Notes: a model not told the origin generated them from the letters alone. A stretch of DNA of 41,372 nt from Bacteroidales bacterium GP1 (GCA_001701105.1 DAAI01000045.1:1-41372), one strand, 5' to 3'; shown: positions 16,254 to 24,977, counted from the first letter of the stretch. Made by a program: numbers and translations.

Positions 16254-16942
16254 AGAAGATAACAGTGGCCATAGATGGATTTTCCTCATCGGGGAAGTCG
16301 ACAATGGCACGTGAATTGGCCCGACGCACCGGATATGTTTATGTCGATTCTGGGGCGATGTATCGCGCAGTTACGCTCTATGCAATGGAACACGGCATGG
16401 TCTCCGCGGCCGGTGAGATAGATGTCGACTCTTTAGTGGCTGCGTTGCCGGCAATCTCCATTTCTTTTAATCCGGCCGGTGCCGACGGAGTGCAGCATAC
16501 CATTCTCAACGGCAAGGATGTGGAGCGCGAAATCCGCGGGATGGATGTGAGCGCGCTCGTAAGTCCTGTGGCCGTTATTCCTCAAGTAAGGGAGCGTCTC
16601 GTTAAACTTCAGCAGCAATTCGGTAAAGATGGCGGCATCGTGATGGATGGACGCGATATAGGCACTACCGTATTCCCCCACGCGGAAATGAAGGTGTTTG
16701 TAGAGGCTTCGCCTGAAGTACGCGCCCACCGACGAGTGGCCGAACTCAGGCAGAAAGGTGAAGAAGTGGATTATGACAAGGTGCTGGAGAATGTGCGTGA
16801 GCGCGACTACATCGATTCCCACAGAGATGTCTCTCCCCTGCGTAAAGCCGATGATGCTGTCGTCCTCGACAATGACAATCTTAATCACGACGAGCAGATG
16901 GAGTGGATCTTGAATCTATTTGAAAGAATCACCGGTGAATAA
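16250..16942 (+). CDS. cmk: Cytidylate kinase
   Basis: The enzyme phosphorylates CMP and dCMP with ATP in pyrimidine salvage and dNTP supply. The 230-aa sequence has the P-loop FSSSGKST (about 11-18), the NMP-binding YVDSGAMYRAV, and MDGRDIGTTVFP with the catalytic/lid Asp and Arg. The lid RVAELRQKGEEVDYDKVL follows. The start (ATGA) overlaps the glgB stop, and its 3' end overlaps the ispH start, so the genes are translated from one mRNA. Confidence 0.95.
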   Translation: MKKITVAIDGFSSSGKSTMARELARRTGYVYVDSGAMYRAVTLYAMEHGMVSAAGEIDVDSLVAALPAISISFNPAGADGVQHTILNGKDVEREIRGMDVSALVSPVAVIPQVRERLVKLQQQFGKDGGIVMDGRDIGTTVFPHAEMKVFVEASPEVRAHRRVAELRQKGEEVDYDKVLENVRERDYIDSHRDVSPLRKADDAVVLDNDNLNHDEQMEWILNLFERITGE

Positions 16943-17834
16943 ACCATTCATAGAGATAGACTCCAATTCCGGTTTTTGCTTCGGGGTGGTGACAGCTATT
17001 ACTAAAGCTGAAAAGGAATTGGAAAGAGCCGGGGAGCTGAGATGCCTCGGTGACATTGTCCATAACGCTTCGGAAGTGGAAAGGCTCGGAAAAATGGGAC
17101 TCTCCACAATCACCCATGCCGATCTGGAAAATTTGCATGACACCACCGTGCTGCTGCGCGCTCATGGTGAGCCCCCGGCCACATACGACACGCTAAGAAA
17201 AAACAACATTACGGTGATTGATGCCACCTGCCCTGTGGTGCTTCGTCTTCAGCAGCGCATTAAGCGTGCCTACGACGATGCCCGGAAATCAATATCCGAT
17301 GGCTCATTATCCCGGATGCCGCTGATTATTATTTATGGGAAAAAGGGCCATGCCGAAGTAAATGGACTCGTCGGGCAGACAGATGGGAATGCCGTGGTGG
17401 TACAGGAGGAGAGCCAGCTTGAATCGCTCGATTTATCGGGCGATGTATTGCTCTATTCGCAAACCACTATGAGTATCGATGGCTTCAGAAATATCGTGGA
17501 AGCTATAAAGAAGCGAAAGAAAGAGGGGCATTTTGAATATTACGACACGATCTGCAGACAGGTTGCCACAAGGTCGGCGAAAATCCGCGATTTTGCAGAA
17601 AGCCATGATGCCGTGATTTTCGTTACCGGAGCAAAAAGTTCCAACGGCAAAGTTCTGCTTGAAGAATGCCGGAGTGTAAACCCCCGAACCTATGCCGTGA
17701 CCGATGCTGAGAGTGTGGATGCCAAATGGATAGAGGGAGCCAGAAGTATTGGTATTTGCGGAGCCACATCCACCCCGGCATGGCTGATGAAAGACGTGGC
17801 AAACAGAATTGAAGAATTAAGCGAGCATTGTTAA
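16935..17834 (+). CDS. ispH: 4-hydroxy-3-methylbut-2-enyl diphosphate reductase
   Basis: IspH (LytB) is the last enzyme of the MEP pathway and makes IPP and DMAPP using a [4Fe-4S] cluster. The three cluster cysteines are visible: SGFCFGV near the N-terminus, DATCPVV and YDTICRQVATRS. The conserved histidines LGDIVHN and RAHGEPP are also present. The GTG at 16935 (MNKPFIEID...) is preferred, since the family begins a few residues before the first Cys and GAAAG lies upstream. An in-frame TTG at 16920 would add five residues. It overlaps cmk by 8 bp. Confidence 0.93.
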   Translation: MNKPFIEIDSNSGFCFGVVTAITKAEKELERAGELRCLGDIVHNASEVERLGKMGLSTITHADLENLHDTTVLLRAHGEPPATYDTLRKNNITVIDATCPVVLRLQQRIKRAYDDARKSISDGSLSRMPLIIIYGKKGHAEVNGLVGQTDGNAVVVQEESQLESLDLSGDVLLYSQTTMSIDGFRNIVEAIKKRKKEGHFEYYDTICRQVATRSAKIRDFAESHDAVIFVTGAKSSNGKVLLEECRSVNPRTYAVTDAESVDAKWIEGARSIGICGATSTPAWLMKDVANRIEELSEHC

Positions 17835-17841
17835 GCAAATT

Positions 17842-18291
17842 ATGGATGATGAATTTTGGATGCGCCACGCACTGAACGAAGCTCGCATTGCATACGACGA
17901 GGGGGAAGTGCCCGTTGGAGCTATCGTAGTGTGCAATGGAAAAATCGTGGGGCGCGGTCATAACATGACCGAAAGACTGGGCGATGTCACTGCCCATGCC
18001 GAAATTATGGCAATAACTGCCGCCGAACAGACGCTCGGTGGAAAATACCTTCCGGATTGTACGCTCTATGTCACGGTAGAGCCATGTGCAATGTGCGCCG
18101 GCGCAATAGGATGGAGCCAGCTCCGAAAGATTGTCTATGGAGCATCAGATCCCAAACGCGGGTATCACTCCCATTTCAATCCTAATGACGATTGCCCCTC
18201 TCCATTGCATCCGAAAGCCGAAGTAACGGCAGGCGTCCTGAGGGATGAAGCCTCGGAACTGATGTCGTCGTTCTTCAAATCAAGACGCTAA
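17842..18291 (+). CDS. tadA: tRNA(adenine34) deaminase
   Basis: TadA turns A34 of tRNA-Arg(ACG) into inosine. The 149-aa protein has the zinc deaminase site: H52-A-E54 with E54 as proton shuttle, and PCAMC with C82 and C85. The long TadA-type C-terminal helix is included. It lies 7 bp after ispH, the last gene of the glgB-cmk-ispH run. A 7-bp stem with CTAA loop (18281-18298) spans its stop codon but lacks a T-run. A guanine or cytosine deaminase is less likely, given EGEVPVGAIVV and the length. Confidence 0.9.
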   Translation: MDDEFWMRHALNEARIAYDEGEVPVGAIVVCNGKIVGRGHNMTERLGDVTAHAEIMAITAAEQTLGGKYLPDCTLYVTVEPCAMCAGAIGWSQLRKIVYGASDPKRGYHSHFNPNDDCPSPLHPKAEVTAGVLRDEASELMSSFFKSRR

Positions 18292-18298
18292 CGTCTTG
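18281..18298 (+). terminator. Possible stem-loop at the tadA stop codon
   Basis: CAAGACG (18281-18287) pairs perfectly with CGTCTTG (18292-18298) around a CTAA loop that contains part of the stop codon. No U-run follows, so it may be an mRNA 3'-end stabiliser and not a full terminator. Confidence 0.4.
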
Positions 18299-18410
18299 CA
18301 GACGCGATAATTCCGGGATTGGCATTTTTTGCATGATGGCGCATATCCTCCCATATCTACTAACTCGAAATTTAATTTTTTAGGAAATTATGTCATTTTA
18401 TTCGTTAAAA

Positions 18411-18465
18411 TTTGGCTATTTGGGATATTTTGACTAATTTTATGCCTTAGCAATGCGAAGGCATA
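18411..18465 (+). promoter_or_regulatory. Promoter with overlapping inverted repeat, upstream of the ADP-ribosylglycohydrolase gene
   Basis: TTTG (18411-18414), 20 bases and TAATTTTA (18435-18442, one mismatch) form a Bacteroidetes-type promoter. TATGCCTT (18441-18448) and AAGGCATA (18458-18465) form an 8-bp inverted repeat with a 9-nt loop that covers the expected start of transcription near 18449. It could be an operator or a hairpin at the 5' mRNA end. The rest of the 250-bp gap holds no gene. Confidence 0.6.
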
Positions 18466-18541
18466 AAACAGCCTTTTCCATTAAAGCGATTCCCTCATAG
18501 GAAATACCCGCGGACATACCTAAGCATCATTTCATATCATA

Positions 18542-19486
18542 ATGACTAAATACGATAGAATAAAAGGTGCCCTTTACGGATACGCATTCGGCGACGCACT
18601 CGGAGTCGGCACGGAATTCATGACTCGCCCTGAAGTAAACGCATACTATCCCGATGGTCTCTACCATTTCAATCAAATTATCCGTGATGCCCACAGATGC
18701 CAATGGGAGCAGGGTGAATGGACTAACGACACCCGGATTTTCCTTTCAATCCTCAAGCCGGTTCTTGACGAAGGTGCATACAACCTCAATAATATCGCCA
18801 TTCATCTTAAGGGCTGGTTTGACAGCATTGACGATGACATCCCCTCGCTTTACCGCGCCGTAGTCGCCGCGCCTGGATGGACTGAAGACCCCGTAGGAGT
18901 AGCCCAGAAGGTATGGAGAGAACTCGGACTTACCGAGCCAACAAATGATGCCCTTCACCGCGGTCTTATCACCGGACTCTTAAGCTCTCTTGATTACATC
19001 GATGAGCGAACACGAGAACTCGTGCTTATGACAAACCATGATGCTCGATGCGTGGCCTCCGCCATGATGATAGCCCGCATGGCCAACTCTCTTCTGCATA
19101 CAGGCGAGCCCGCATCTTTCGATGAGCTAACCAAACTCTGTTGCACTGTCGATGCACGCACAATACCATTTCTAGACATGGCTATCTACGGCACATTAGA
19201 GGATATTCAACTCGACGATGAGAACACTATGACCTGGACCCGCAAGGGAATGGCTGCCGCATTATGGCCGATATGGCATTGCGACAATGCATCCGATATG
19301 ATTCACTGCGTGATCCATGCCGGCGGCGACGCTGATACTAATGCCGCGCTCGCCGGAGCCTTTGCCGGTTTGAGATACGGGTACGATGCCCTCCCCATGG
19401 AGAAAGAAAAAATGGTTGGCAAGGAGCAGCTCGACCTTATGACCGACCGTATTGTGGAATATCTGAAAATTCACGACCGATACTGA
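18542..19486 (+). CDS. ADP-ribosylglycohydrolase family protein
   Basis: The 314-aa protein is of the DraG/ARH fold, which removes ADP-ribose from proteins, nucleic acids or small molecules using two Mg ions. The N-terminal GALYGYAFGDALGVGTEF (about 8-25) and the C-terminal HAGGDADTNAALAGAFAG (about 255-272) are the family's two main motifs. The first metal triad usually reads T-D-D-T, but here it is T-N-D-T (EWTNDTRIFL), so one Asp is Asn. That could change metal use or substrate. The stop overlaps the menA start (TGATG). No ADP-ribosyltransferase partner is seen nearby. Confidence 0.85.
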   Translation: MTKYDRIKGALYGYAFGDALGVGTEFMTRPEVNAYYPDGLYHFNQIIRDAHRCQWEQGEWTNDTRIFLSILKPVLDEGAYNLNNIAIHLKGWFDSIDDDIPSLYRAVVAAPGWTEDPVGVAQKVWRELGLTEPTNDALHRGLITGLLSSLDYIDERTRELVLMTNHDARCVASAMMIARMANSLLHTGEPASFDELTKLCCTVDARTIPFLDMAIYGTLEDIQLDDENTMTWTRKGMAAALWPIWHCDNASDMIHCVIHAGGDADTNAALAGAFAGLRYGYDALPMEKEKMVGKEQLDLMTDRIVEYLKIHDRY

Positions 19487-20361
19487 TGAATCCTTGGATT
19501 GAGGCAATGCGTCTCCGCACGCTTCCCGTATCAGTGGCCGGAGTCATAACCGGCGCAGGATGTGCGGCCCATTACCATTCTTTTAAGTTAATCCCCTTCC
19601 TTATATGCCTTGTCTTTGCCATCTTGGCTCAGATTGTCTCCAATTTCGCCAACGAATATTTCGACTATAAGAACGGCCTTGACCGACCGGGGCGTGAAGG
19701 ATTCCGGCGCGGTGTGACAGAGGGCGACATATCCCCACGCGCCATGCGTAATGCCACCCTCATGCTCCTCGCCATTGATTGTATCATCGGAGCATCCTTG
19801 ATCATATGGGGAGGATGGCAATTGATTTTCGCCGGCATCGCGATTGCAATTTTCGCAGTAGCCTATTCTGCCGGCCCATGGCCCTTATCGCATCATGGCC
19901 TCGGAGAAGCAACCGTCATAATATTCTTCGGGCTCATTCCTGTGATTCTTACGGCATATGTGCAAACGCAGGACTGGAATATGCTTCCTATTGCGCTTCC
20001 TATGTCGCTGGCCATTGGTTTTATGGGAGCGAATGTATTGATTGTCAACAATTACCGCGACAAAGATGATGATGAATCAGTGGGGAAGCGCACTTTGGCC
20101 GTGATTGTAGGTAGAAACACCGTGGCCTCCATATATCTCTTTAACGGATTCATTGCCCTCTTATGCATCGAGATCGCCACAGCTCTGCGCATTTCAATAT
20201 ATTGGCAGATCGGCCCGCTGATTTACATCAACCTCCATTATCTACTCTGGCTATCCATGAGGCAATCGAAAGGAGCTGAACTGAATCCTCTGCTTGGAAA
20301 GACAGCCATGCTCATGTTTGCCATAAGTATTTGGGCGACTGCCGCTTTGGCAATATATTGA
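19486..20361 (+). CDS. menA: 1,4-dihydroxy-2-naphthoate polyprenyltransferase
   Basis: MenA joins the prenyl chain to DHNA in menaquinone synthesis, in the inner membrane. The 291-aa protein has eight to nine hydrophobic helices and the two Asp-rich motifs of UbiA-type prenyltransferases: NFANEYFDYKNGLD (about 46-59) and NNYRDKDDDESVGKRTLAV (about 188-206). The closing helices are intact. The start lies in the stop of the ADP-ribosylglycohydrolase gene (1-bp overlap), so it probably shares its promoter. Confidence 0.93.
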   Translation: MNPWIEAMRLRTLPVSVAGVITGAGCAAHYHSFKLIPFLICLVFAILAQIVSNFANEYFDYKNGLDRPGREGFRRGVTEGDISPRAMRNATLMLLAIDCIIGASLIIWGGWQLIFAGIAIAIFAVAYSAGPWPLSHHGLGEATVIIFFGLIPVILTAYVQTQDWNMLPIALPMSLAIGFMGANVLIVNNYRDKDDDESVGKRTLAVIVGRNTVASIYLFNGFIALLCIEIATALRISIYWQIGPLIYINLHYLLWLSMRQSKGAELNPLLGKTAMLMFAISIWATAALAIY

Positions 20362-20402
20362 CAGCTTCGTTCATAACTTACCGGCAAATTACTAATTGAA
20401 AA

Positions 20403-20434
20403 TTTGCTCATAATCCACATGCTTTATAAATTTG
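20403..20434 (+). promoter_or_regulatory. Bacteroidetes primary-sigma promoter for dnaB
   Basis: TTTG (20403-20406), 20 bases, TAAATTTG (20427-20434): a full match to the consensus, 19 bp before the dnaB ATG. The expected leader is only about 12 nt. Confidence 0.8.
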
Positions 20435-20453
20435 CCGGCGAAAACAAATTGTT

Positions 20454-22028
20454 ATGGCAGACTATAAATCAAAAAAGAAACCCAACATACAACCCATTCA
20501 GGAAAGCGCCACCGGCAAACTTCCCCCTCACGACAGAGATCTCGAGGAAGTGGTACTCGGCGCATTGATGCTTGAAAAGGACGCATATATGAATGTGGCC
20601 GACATTCTCGTTCCCGACGCTTTCTACGATCCTGTCAATGCTAAAATCTACGAAGCCATCGCTACGCTCGGTTTTAACCAACGGCCCATCGACATGATGA
20701 CAGTCACCGAGCAACTCCGCGCCAACGGCACGCTCGAGGATGTGGGAGGAGCTGTTCATATCGCCGAACTTACCGCCCGAGTATATTCTGCCGCAAATGT
20801 GGAATACCATGCTAAAATAGTATCCCAGAAATATCTCGCGAGAAGGCTCATCACTTTTGCCTCCCAAATAGAGACGGATGCATATGATGAAAGCAACGAT
20901 GTAGACGACCTTCTCCAGCAGACGGAGGCCCAGCTTTTCGACATATCCCAGACCCACCTAAAGCGCGAAGTTACGCAAGTGGATCCTGTGCTTAATCTCG
21001 CTTTGGAGCAGATCCAGACTGCCGCAAATACGGAAACCGGCCTTTCAGGCTTGCAGACAGGATTCACCCAGCTCGACAAGATGACCTCGGGTTGGCAGAA
21101 TTCCGACCTCATAATAATTGCCGCCCGCCCGGCCATGGGAAAGACAGCTCTCGTGCTTTCCATGGCTAAGAACATGGCCGTGGATTTCAACATCCCCGTC
21201 GGTATTTTTACTCTTGAAATGGCAAGCGTGCAACTTGTAAAGCGTTTGATCAGTAATGTGGCCGACCTTAACGGTGAAAAAATAAAGAGCGGCCAGCTTA
21301 CTCCTGATGAATGGAGCCGTCTTAACACCCGTATCAGATCCATTTATGGCGCCCCTATCTACCTCGATGAGACGCCGGGGCTATCTATTACCGAGCTCAG
21401 GACTAAGGCGCGGCGTCTTGTCAGGGAGAAACAGGTAAAAATCATAATGATCGACTACCTCCAGCTCATGAACGCCACGGGCATGAAACTCGGAAGCAGA
21501 GAGCAGGAAGTATCCACTATTTCGCGCTCGCTCAAAGCATTGGCCAAAGAACTCAACATCCCCATTATCGCACTCTCTCAGCTTAACCGAAGCACTGAGA
21601 CCCGGGAGGATAAGCGCCCCGTGCTTTCCGACCTTCGCGAATCAGGAGCCATTGAGCAGGATGCCGACATCGTTTGCTTCATTCACCGACCCGAATATTA
21701 TACTCGCAGCTCCGAGGACAAAGACGGCAATGACATCCGCGGGCTGGCTGAACTGATCGTGGCCAAGCATCGTAGTGGCGGTGTCGGGGATGTAAAGCTC
21801 AGGTTTGTGAACCAATTTGCCAGATTTCAGGACTGGGACGACGGCTATCTGAAGATGCAGGAAGCATTTGCATCCACCACCGTGGAACGCGGCAAGCGGC
21901 AAAGCCGAATGAACGAGGATACATCGGATATTCCCACTTCAAATTTCTCTTTCCCCGATTCTGCAACATCCGGCTCTCCGATGCCCGACATCATGCCCGA
22001 TCCGGGAGAATCTGTCGTGCCGTTCTGA
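20454..22028 (+). CDS. dnaB: Replicative DNA helicase
   Basis: DnaB is the hexameric ring helicase at the replication fork. The 524-aa protein has the N-terminal DnaB domain (PPHDRDLEEVVLGALMLEKD, about 24-43) that contacts primase. Its RecA-like motor has Walker A ARPAMGKTAL (about 225-234), Walker B KIIMIDYLQLM, and the arginine-finger/H4 region SQLNRSTETREDKRP. A C-terminal 45-residue Pro/Ser-rich tail is typical of Bacteroidetes DnaB. No intein interrupts it. It has its own promoter and appears to be single or joined only to the small downstream gene. Confidence 0.96.
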   Translation: MADYKSKKKPNIQPIQESATGKLPPHDRDLEEVVLGALMLEKDAYMNVADILVPDAFYDPVNAKIYEAIATLGFNQRPIDMMTVTEQLRANGTLEDVGGAVHIAELTARVYSAANVEYHAKIVSQKYLARRLITFASQIETDAYDESNDVDDLLQQTEAQLFDISQTHLKREVTQVDPVLNLALEQIQTAANTETGLSGLQTGFTQLDKMTSGWQNSDLIIIAARPAMGKTALVLSMAKNMAVDFNIPVGIFTLEMASVQLVKRLISNVADLNGEKIKSGQLTPDEWSRLNTRIRSIYGAPIYLDETPGLSITELRTKARRLVREKQVKIIMIDYLQLMNATGMKLGSREQEVSTISRSLKALAKELNIPIIALSQLNRSTETREDKRPVLSDLRESGAIEQDADIVCFIHRPEYYTRSSEDKDGNDIRGLAELIVAKHRSGGVGDVKLRFVNQFARFQDWDDGYLKMQEAFASTTVERGKRQSRMNEDTSDIPTSNFSFPDSATSGSPMPDIMPDPGESVVPF

Positions 22029-22124
22029 TTCCAAATCGCATTTCCGCTATTTATTTTTATAATTTCAAAACCTTATGCCCCGATTTATTGTTCTAATATC
22101 AAAAGGAACAAAAAATCAAAGGTT

Positions 22125-22370
22125 ATGGAAACAAAGGAAGAAAAAGTACGCGAGAGAATCGAACGTGAAGCAGAGCGCGAACGTCAGGAACTCGAAGGTC
22201 ATGATAATGCAGAGTTGCTCACCAACGGTAAGCGCCATAAAAATGATGGCGTGCGCAAGACCAACCGCCTGTGGCTCTGGCTGGGAGTTTTGATTCTGAT
22301 ATTCATCCTCCTGTGGTGGCTCTGGACCATCGGTATGTTCGGTGACCTCACCGGTGCTACCAATGGTTGA
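22125..22370 (+). CDS. Small single-pass membrane protein, unknown function
   Basis: The 81-aa protein has a strongly charged N-terminal half (KEEKVRERIEREAERERQEL, probably helical or coiled coil) followed by a basic stretch (NGKRHKNDGVRKTNR) and one hydrophobic segment (LWLWLGVLILIFILLWWLWT, about 48-67). The tail is short. By the positive-inside rule the N-terminus would face the cytoplasm. No family is recognised. It is 96 bp after dnaB and before a strong terminator at 22461. The unusual Trp content of the membrane segment and good start support a real gene, but its role is unknown. Confidence 0.6.
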   Translation: METKEEKVRERIEREAERERQELEGHDNAELLTNGKRHKNDGVRKTNRLWLWLGVLILIFILLWWLWTIGMFGDLTGATNG

Positions 22371-22460
22371 TCCGAGAGATATATTAGCGTAACATAATAC
22401 TCATCACCGGCCATTCAAGGTTCTTATAAAGGGTCATTTTTAGTGAGGCCGGGAAAAGGA

Positions 22461-22487
22461 TGTCGGGCTTTTCAGCCCGACATTTTT
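22461..22487 (+). terminator. Strong Rho-independent terminator after dnaB and the small membrane gene
   Basis: TGTCGGGCT (22461-22469) and AGCCCGACA (22474-22482) form a 9-bp perfect stem with a TTTC loop and a T-run at 22483-22487. The gene on the other side, radC, converges on it; on the minus strand the T-tail is poor. Confidence 0.9.
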
Positions 22488-22517
22488 ATACCTTTACTCG
22501 AGTCTTGAAGAAAAGAA

Positions 22518-23231
22518 TCATAATTTCCCTTCGTCGTGGAAAGAATAGTAACTATCGGTTGTAACGATAAGATGATCAAGCAGCCGGAGTTCGAGCAGCT
22601 TGCAAGCCTCATTGCATTTGGACGTAACATTTTCATCACCGCGACTTGGACTCATATTGCCAGATGGATGATTATGACAAAGAATCACCCCTTGTGCTCC
22701 ACTCGCCAATGCCTTGCGCAACAATTTCTTCACATCGAAAACTGTAGACGTGCTCCCGCCCTCCGACAACCGAATTTCAGTAAGCAGGCGGTTACTGGTA
22801 TCGACAAACAGAGCCCACATCTCCTCATGCGGCAGATTCCCTATCCTGTAACGCATATGATCGTGAATATCTGACGCTGATCTGAATTGTACCCTATCCC
22901 CTATTCTTTCTGCACAATAACGCCGCATCACTTCCAACGATGCACGCAACTCAAGCACCTTCACCGGCCCAAGACCCTTTATGGCTAAGAGCTCCTTATC
23001 GTCCATCCGCTCCAGGAATGTGAATCTATTCTGATTCTGATCCATCAGTTCGCGGGAAATATCAGTAATCGGACGTCCTGGAGTACCGCTTTTAAGGATG
23101 ATTGCAAGAAGCTCTGCATTGTTCAGGGCCTGAAACCCATATTTCATGGCCTTTTCGCGCGGCCGCGAATCAACATCAAGGTCTCTTATCATCAGAGGCC
23201 GTGAGCCGGGATTTTCCACTTCTTCTTTCAT
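22518..23231 (-). CDS. radC: RadC-family (JAB/MPN+) protein
   Basis: The 237-aa protein has the helix-hairpin-helix block LLAIKGLGPVKVLELRASLE (about 84-103) and a C-terminal JAMM metal-binding motif HNHPSGNMSPSRGD (about 186-199). RadC was named for DNA repair, but that role is disputed; the JAMM motif suggests a metalloprotease-like or nuclease activity. The start overlaps the upstream glycosyltransferase stop by 4 bp. The family is sure, the biochemical role uncertain. Confidence 0.9.
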   Translation of the reverse strand: MKEEVENPGSRPLMIRDLDVDSRPREKAMKYGFQALNNAELLAIILKSGTPGRPITDISRELMDQNQNRFTFLERMDDKELLAIKGLGPVKVLELRASLEVMRRYCAERIGDRVQFRSASDIHDHMRYRIGNLPHEEMWALFVDTSNRLLTEIRLSEGGSTSTVFDVKKLLRKALASGAQGVILCHNHPSGNMSPSRGDENVTSKCNEACKLLELRLLDHLIVTTDSYYSFHDEGKL

Positions 23232-24283
23232 AACCCCTCGTTCTTCCCTTTTCGGATTTCTATCTCCGCAGCTTCATCCCGCCCTTTGCCGAGCAGGATT
23301 TTGGTGACATAGGCCTTAATAAATCCGGTGCCGTATCCGGTCAGCTGTACAATTCCGGCCACAACTCCCAGACTCCCGATTTTCAGACTTCTTGTCGATA
23401 TGATTCCTCCAATCCACAGTGCAAGCAGATATATCATCAGTGGGATTATCAGCCATTTACAAAAGAAGCTCCCTATGAGGAGGCCGACTGCTCCTACCGT
23501 GAACACGGCAGGCAGCCAATGCACCAGCTTCATTGAGCCGGGATAAAGCAACTCAAGAGTGATACGCGACATGCCGAACACATGCACCTGTTTCCGGAAT
23601 TTCTTCAGACTGACCCTCCGCTTATGATATACTTTTACTTCAGGAAACAATGCTATCGAAAATCCCGACCTCCGGATCCTCGTACTCATGTCGATATCCT
23701 CGCTGAACATCTCCCGGAATCCTCCCACTTTATCATACACTTTCCGGGAATAGCCCATATTGAATGTGCGCGGAGTGAATTTTTCCATTGACACCTTTCC
23801 TCCGCGTATTCCTCCGGTGGTAAGGAAGGATGTCATGGCATAATTGATTGCCTTCTGAGTATCGGAAAATGATTCATGCGCGGCATCCGGGCCTCCGTAG
23901 CAGTCTACCGGATTTTCGGCAAGCGCGACGCGGAGACGCGAGAAATAATCCGGAGGAAGGATGCAGTCGGAATCCACGAACACAAAATAATCCCCCTCCG
24001 CCCTGTCAAGGCCATAATTGCGGGCTATGCTACGCCCCTCGTTGCTTTTCTGATAATATTTAAGGCGGAGGGCCGGATAGCCCTTCGCCTTCAATGCCCC
24101 TGTGGGCAATTCCTCATATTCGATGCAGGGAATCGTAGAGCCATCCTCCGTGAGGATCACCTCAAACCCTTTATCGGTCTGTGCTTCCAGACTTTCCAGC
24201 AAATCTTTCACTTCATCGGGCCTGTTGTATACGGGCACGATTAAGGAGAATAAAATCTCCTTGGGATTTTTGCCGGATAGCAT
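23228..24283 (-). CDS. Family 2 glycosyltransferase with C-terminal membrane helices
   Basis: The 351-aa protein has a GT-A fold: SLIVPVYNRPDEVKDLLESL at the start, then TEDGST and FVDSDCILP with the DSD metal/sugar-nucleotide site (about 112-116). FSEDIDMSTRIRRSGF holds the ED catalytic pair, and two or three hydrophobic helices follow from about residue 256. It would face the cytoplasm at the inner membrane and add sugars to a lipid or polymer. Acceptor and donor are unknown. It lies 10 bp after efp and overlaps radC, so it is probably cotranscribed with both. Confidence 0.88.
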   Translation of the reverse strand: MLSGKNPKEILFSLIVPVYNRPDEVKDLLESLEAQTDKGFEVILTEDGSTIPCIEYEELPTGALKAKGYPALRLKYYQKSNEGRSIARNYGLDRAEGDYFVFVDSDCILPPDYFSRLRVALAENPVDCYGGPDAAHESFSDTQKAINYAMTSFLTTGGIRGGKVSMEKFTPRTFNMGYSRKVYDKVGGFREMFSEDIDMSTRIRRSGFSIALFPEVKVYHKRRVSLKKFRKQVHVFGMSRITLELLYPGSMKLVHWLPAVFTVGAVGLLIGSFFCKWLIIPLMIYLLALWIGGIISTRSLKIGSLGVVAGIVQLTGYGTGFIKAYVTKILLGKGRDEAAEIEIRKGKNEGL

Positions 24284-24293
24284 GGATTGATTC

Positions 24294-24860
24294 TTACGCC
24301 TTTACACGGCCAACATAACTGCCGTCGCGAGTATCGACCTCTATAAGCTCACCCTCGTTGATAAACAATGGCACCTTAACGGTGGCGCCGGTTTCTACTG
24401 TGGCCGGCTTGAGGGTATTGGTGGCTGTGTCGCCTTTCAGTCCCGGTTCGGTATATGTAATTTTAAGAGTGGTCTTCATGGGCATCTCTGCGTATAATAC
24501 AGTATTGGTCGACGCATCGCTTACCACTTCAACCGTATCTCCCTCCTTCATATAGGCTGCGCCTGTCACAAGCTCTTTGCTGATGGGAATCTGCTCGAAG
24601 GTCTCATTGTTCATGAATATATCATCCTCGCCATCGGCATAGAGATATTGATAGGGGCGACGCTCCACGCGAACATCCTCCAGCTTCTCGCCGATATTGA
24701 AACGGCGCTCGATTACGCGTCCGTCCACAACATCCTTCAGCTTGGTGCGCATAAACGTGTTTCCCTTTCCGGGCTTTACATGGAGAAATTCCACGCAGAA
24801 ATAAAGGCGGCCATCAAGGCGGATGCAGGTGCCGTTCTTGATGTCTTGGGCATTCATCAT
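24294..24860 (-). CDS. efp: Translation elongation factor P
   Basis: EF-P relieves ribosome stalls at proline runs. The 188-aa protein has the three beta-barrels expected, with the conserved loop HVKPGKGNTFMRTKLKD. Its Lys32 (counted from the first Met) sits where E. coli EF-P carries a modified lysine. The typical C-terminal LFINEGELIEVDTRDGSY is complete. The second Met (MNAQD) is an equally good start. A -7 element lies at 24931-24938. Confidence 0.95.
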   Translation of the reverse strand: MMNAQDIKNGTCIRLDGRLYFCVEFLHVKPGKGNTFMRTKLKDVVDGRVIERRFNIGEKLEDVRVERRPYQYLYADGEDDIFMNNETFEQIPISKELVTGAAYMKEGDTVEVVSDASTNTVLYAEMPMKTTLKITYTEPGLKGDTATNTLKPATVETGATVKVPLFINEGELIEVDTRDGSYVGRVKA

Positions 24861-24930
24861 TGCTTTGTATCTTTTATTGTTTTATTCCTTCTTATTGAAA
24901 TCGTGGATTGACCCATACGATTCCACATCG

Positions 24931-24938
24931 CAAAATTA
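24931..24938 (-). promoter_or_regulatory. -7 promoter element for efp
   Basis: TAATTTTG on the minus strand, 71 bp upstream of the efp start, fits TAnnTTTG. A matching TTTG at the usual distance was not found. Confidence 0.5.
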
Positions 24939-24977
24939 CAAAAAATTATTTATATCTCGCGCTCTTTGTAATATAAA

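Noticed and set aside
22075..22293. 72-aa frame upstream of the small membrane protein
   Set aside because: It overlaps the 81-aa gene in another frame, with unlikely composition (many Cys, Met, Ser); the 81-aa frame has a better start and a clear membrane segment.
22404..22452. CCGGCC/GGCCGG pair around 22410 and 22450
   Set aside because: A 6-bp stem with a loop of over 30 nt is too weak; the real terminator is at 22461-22487.
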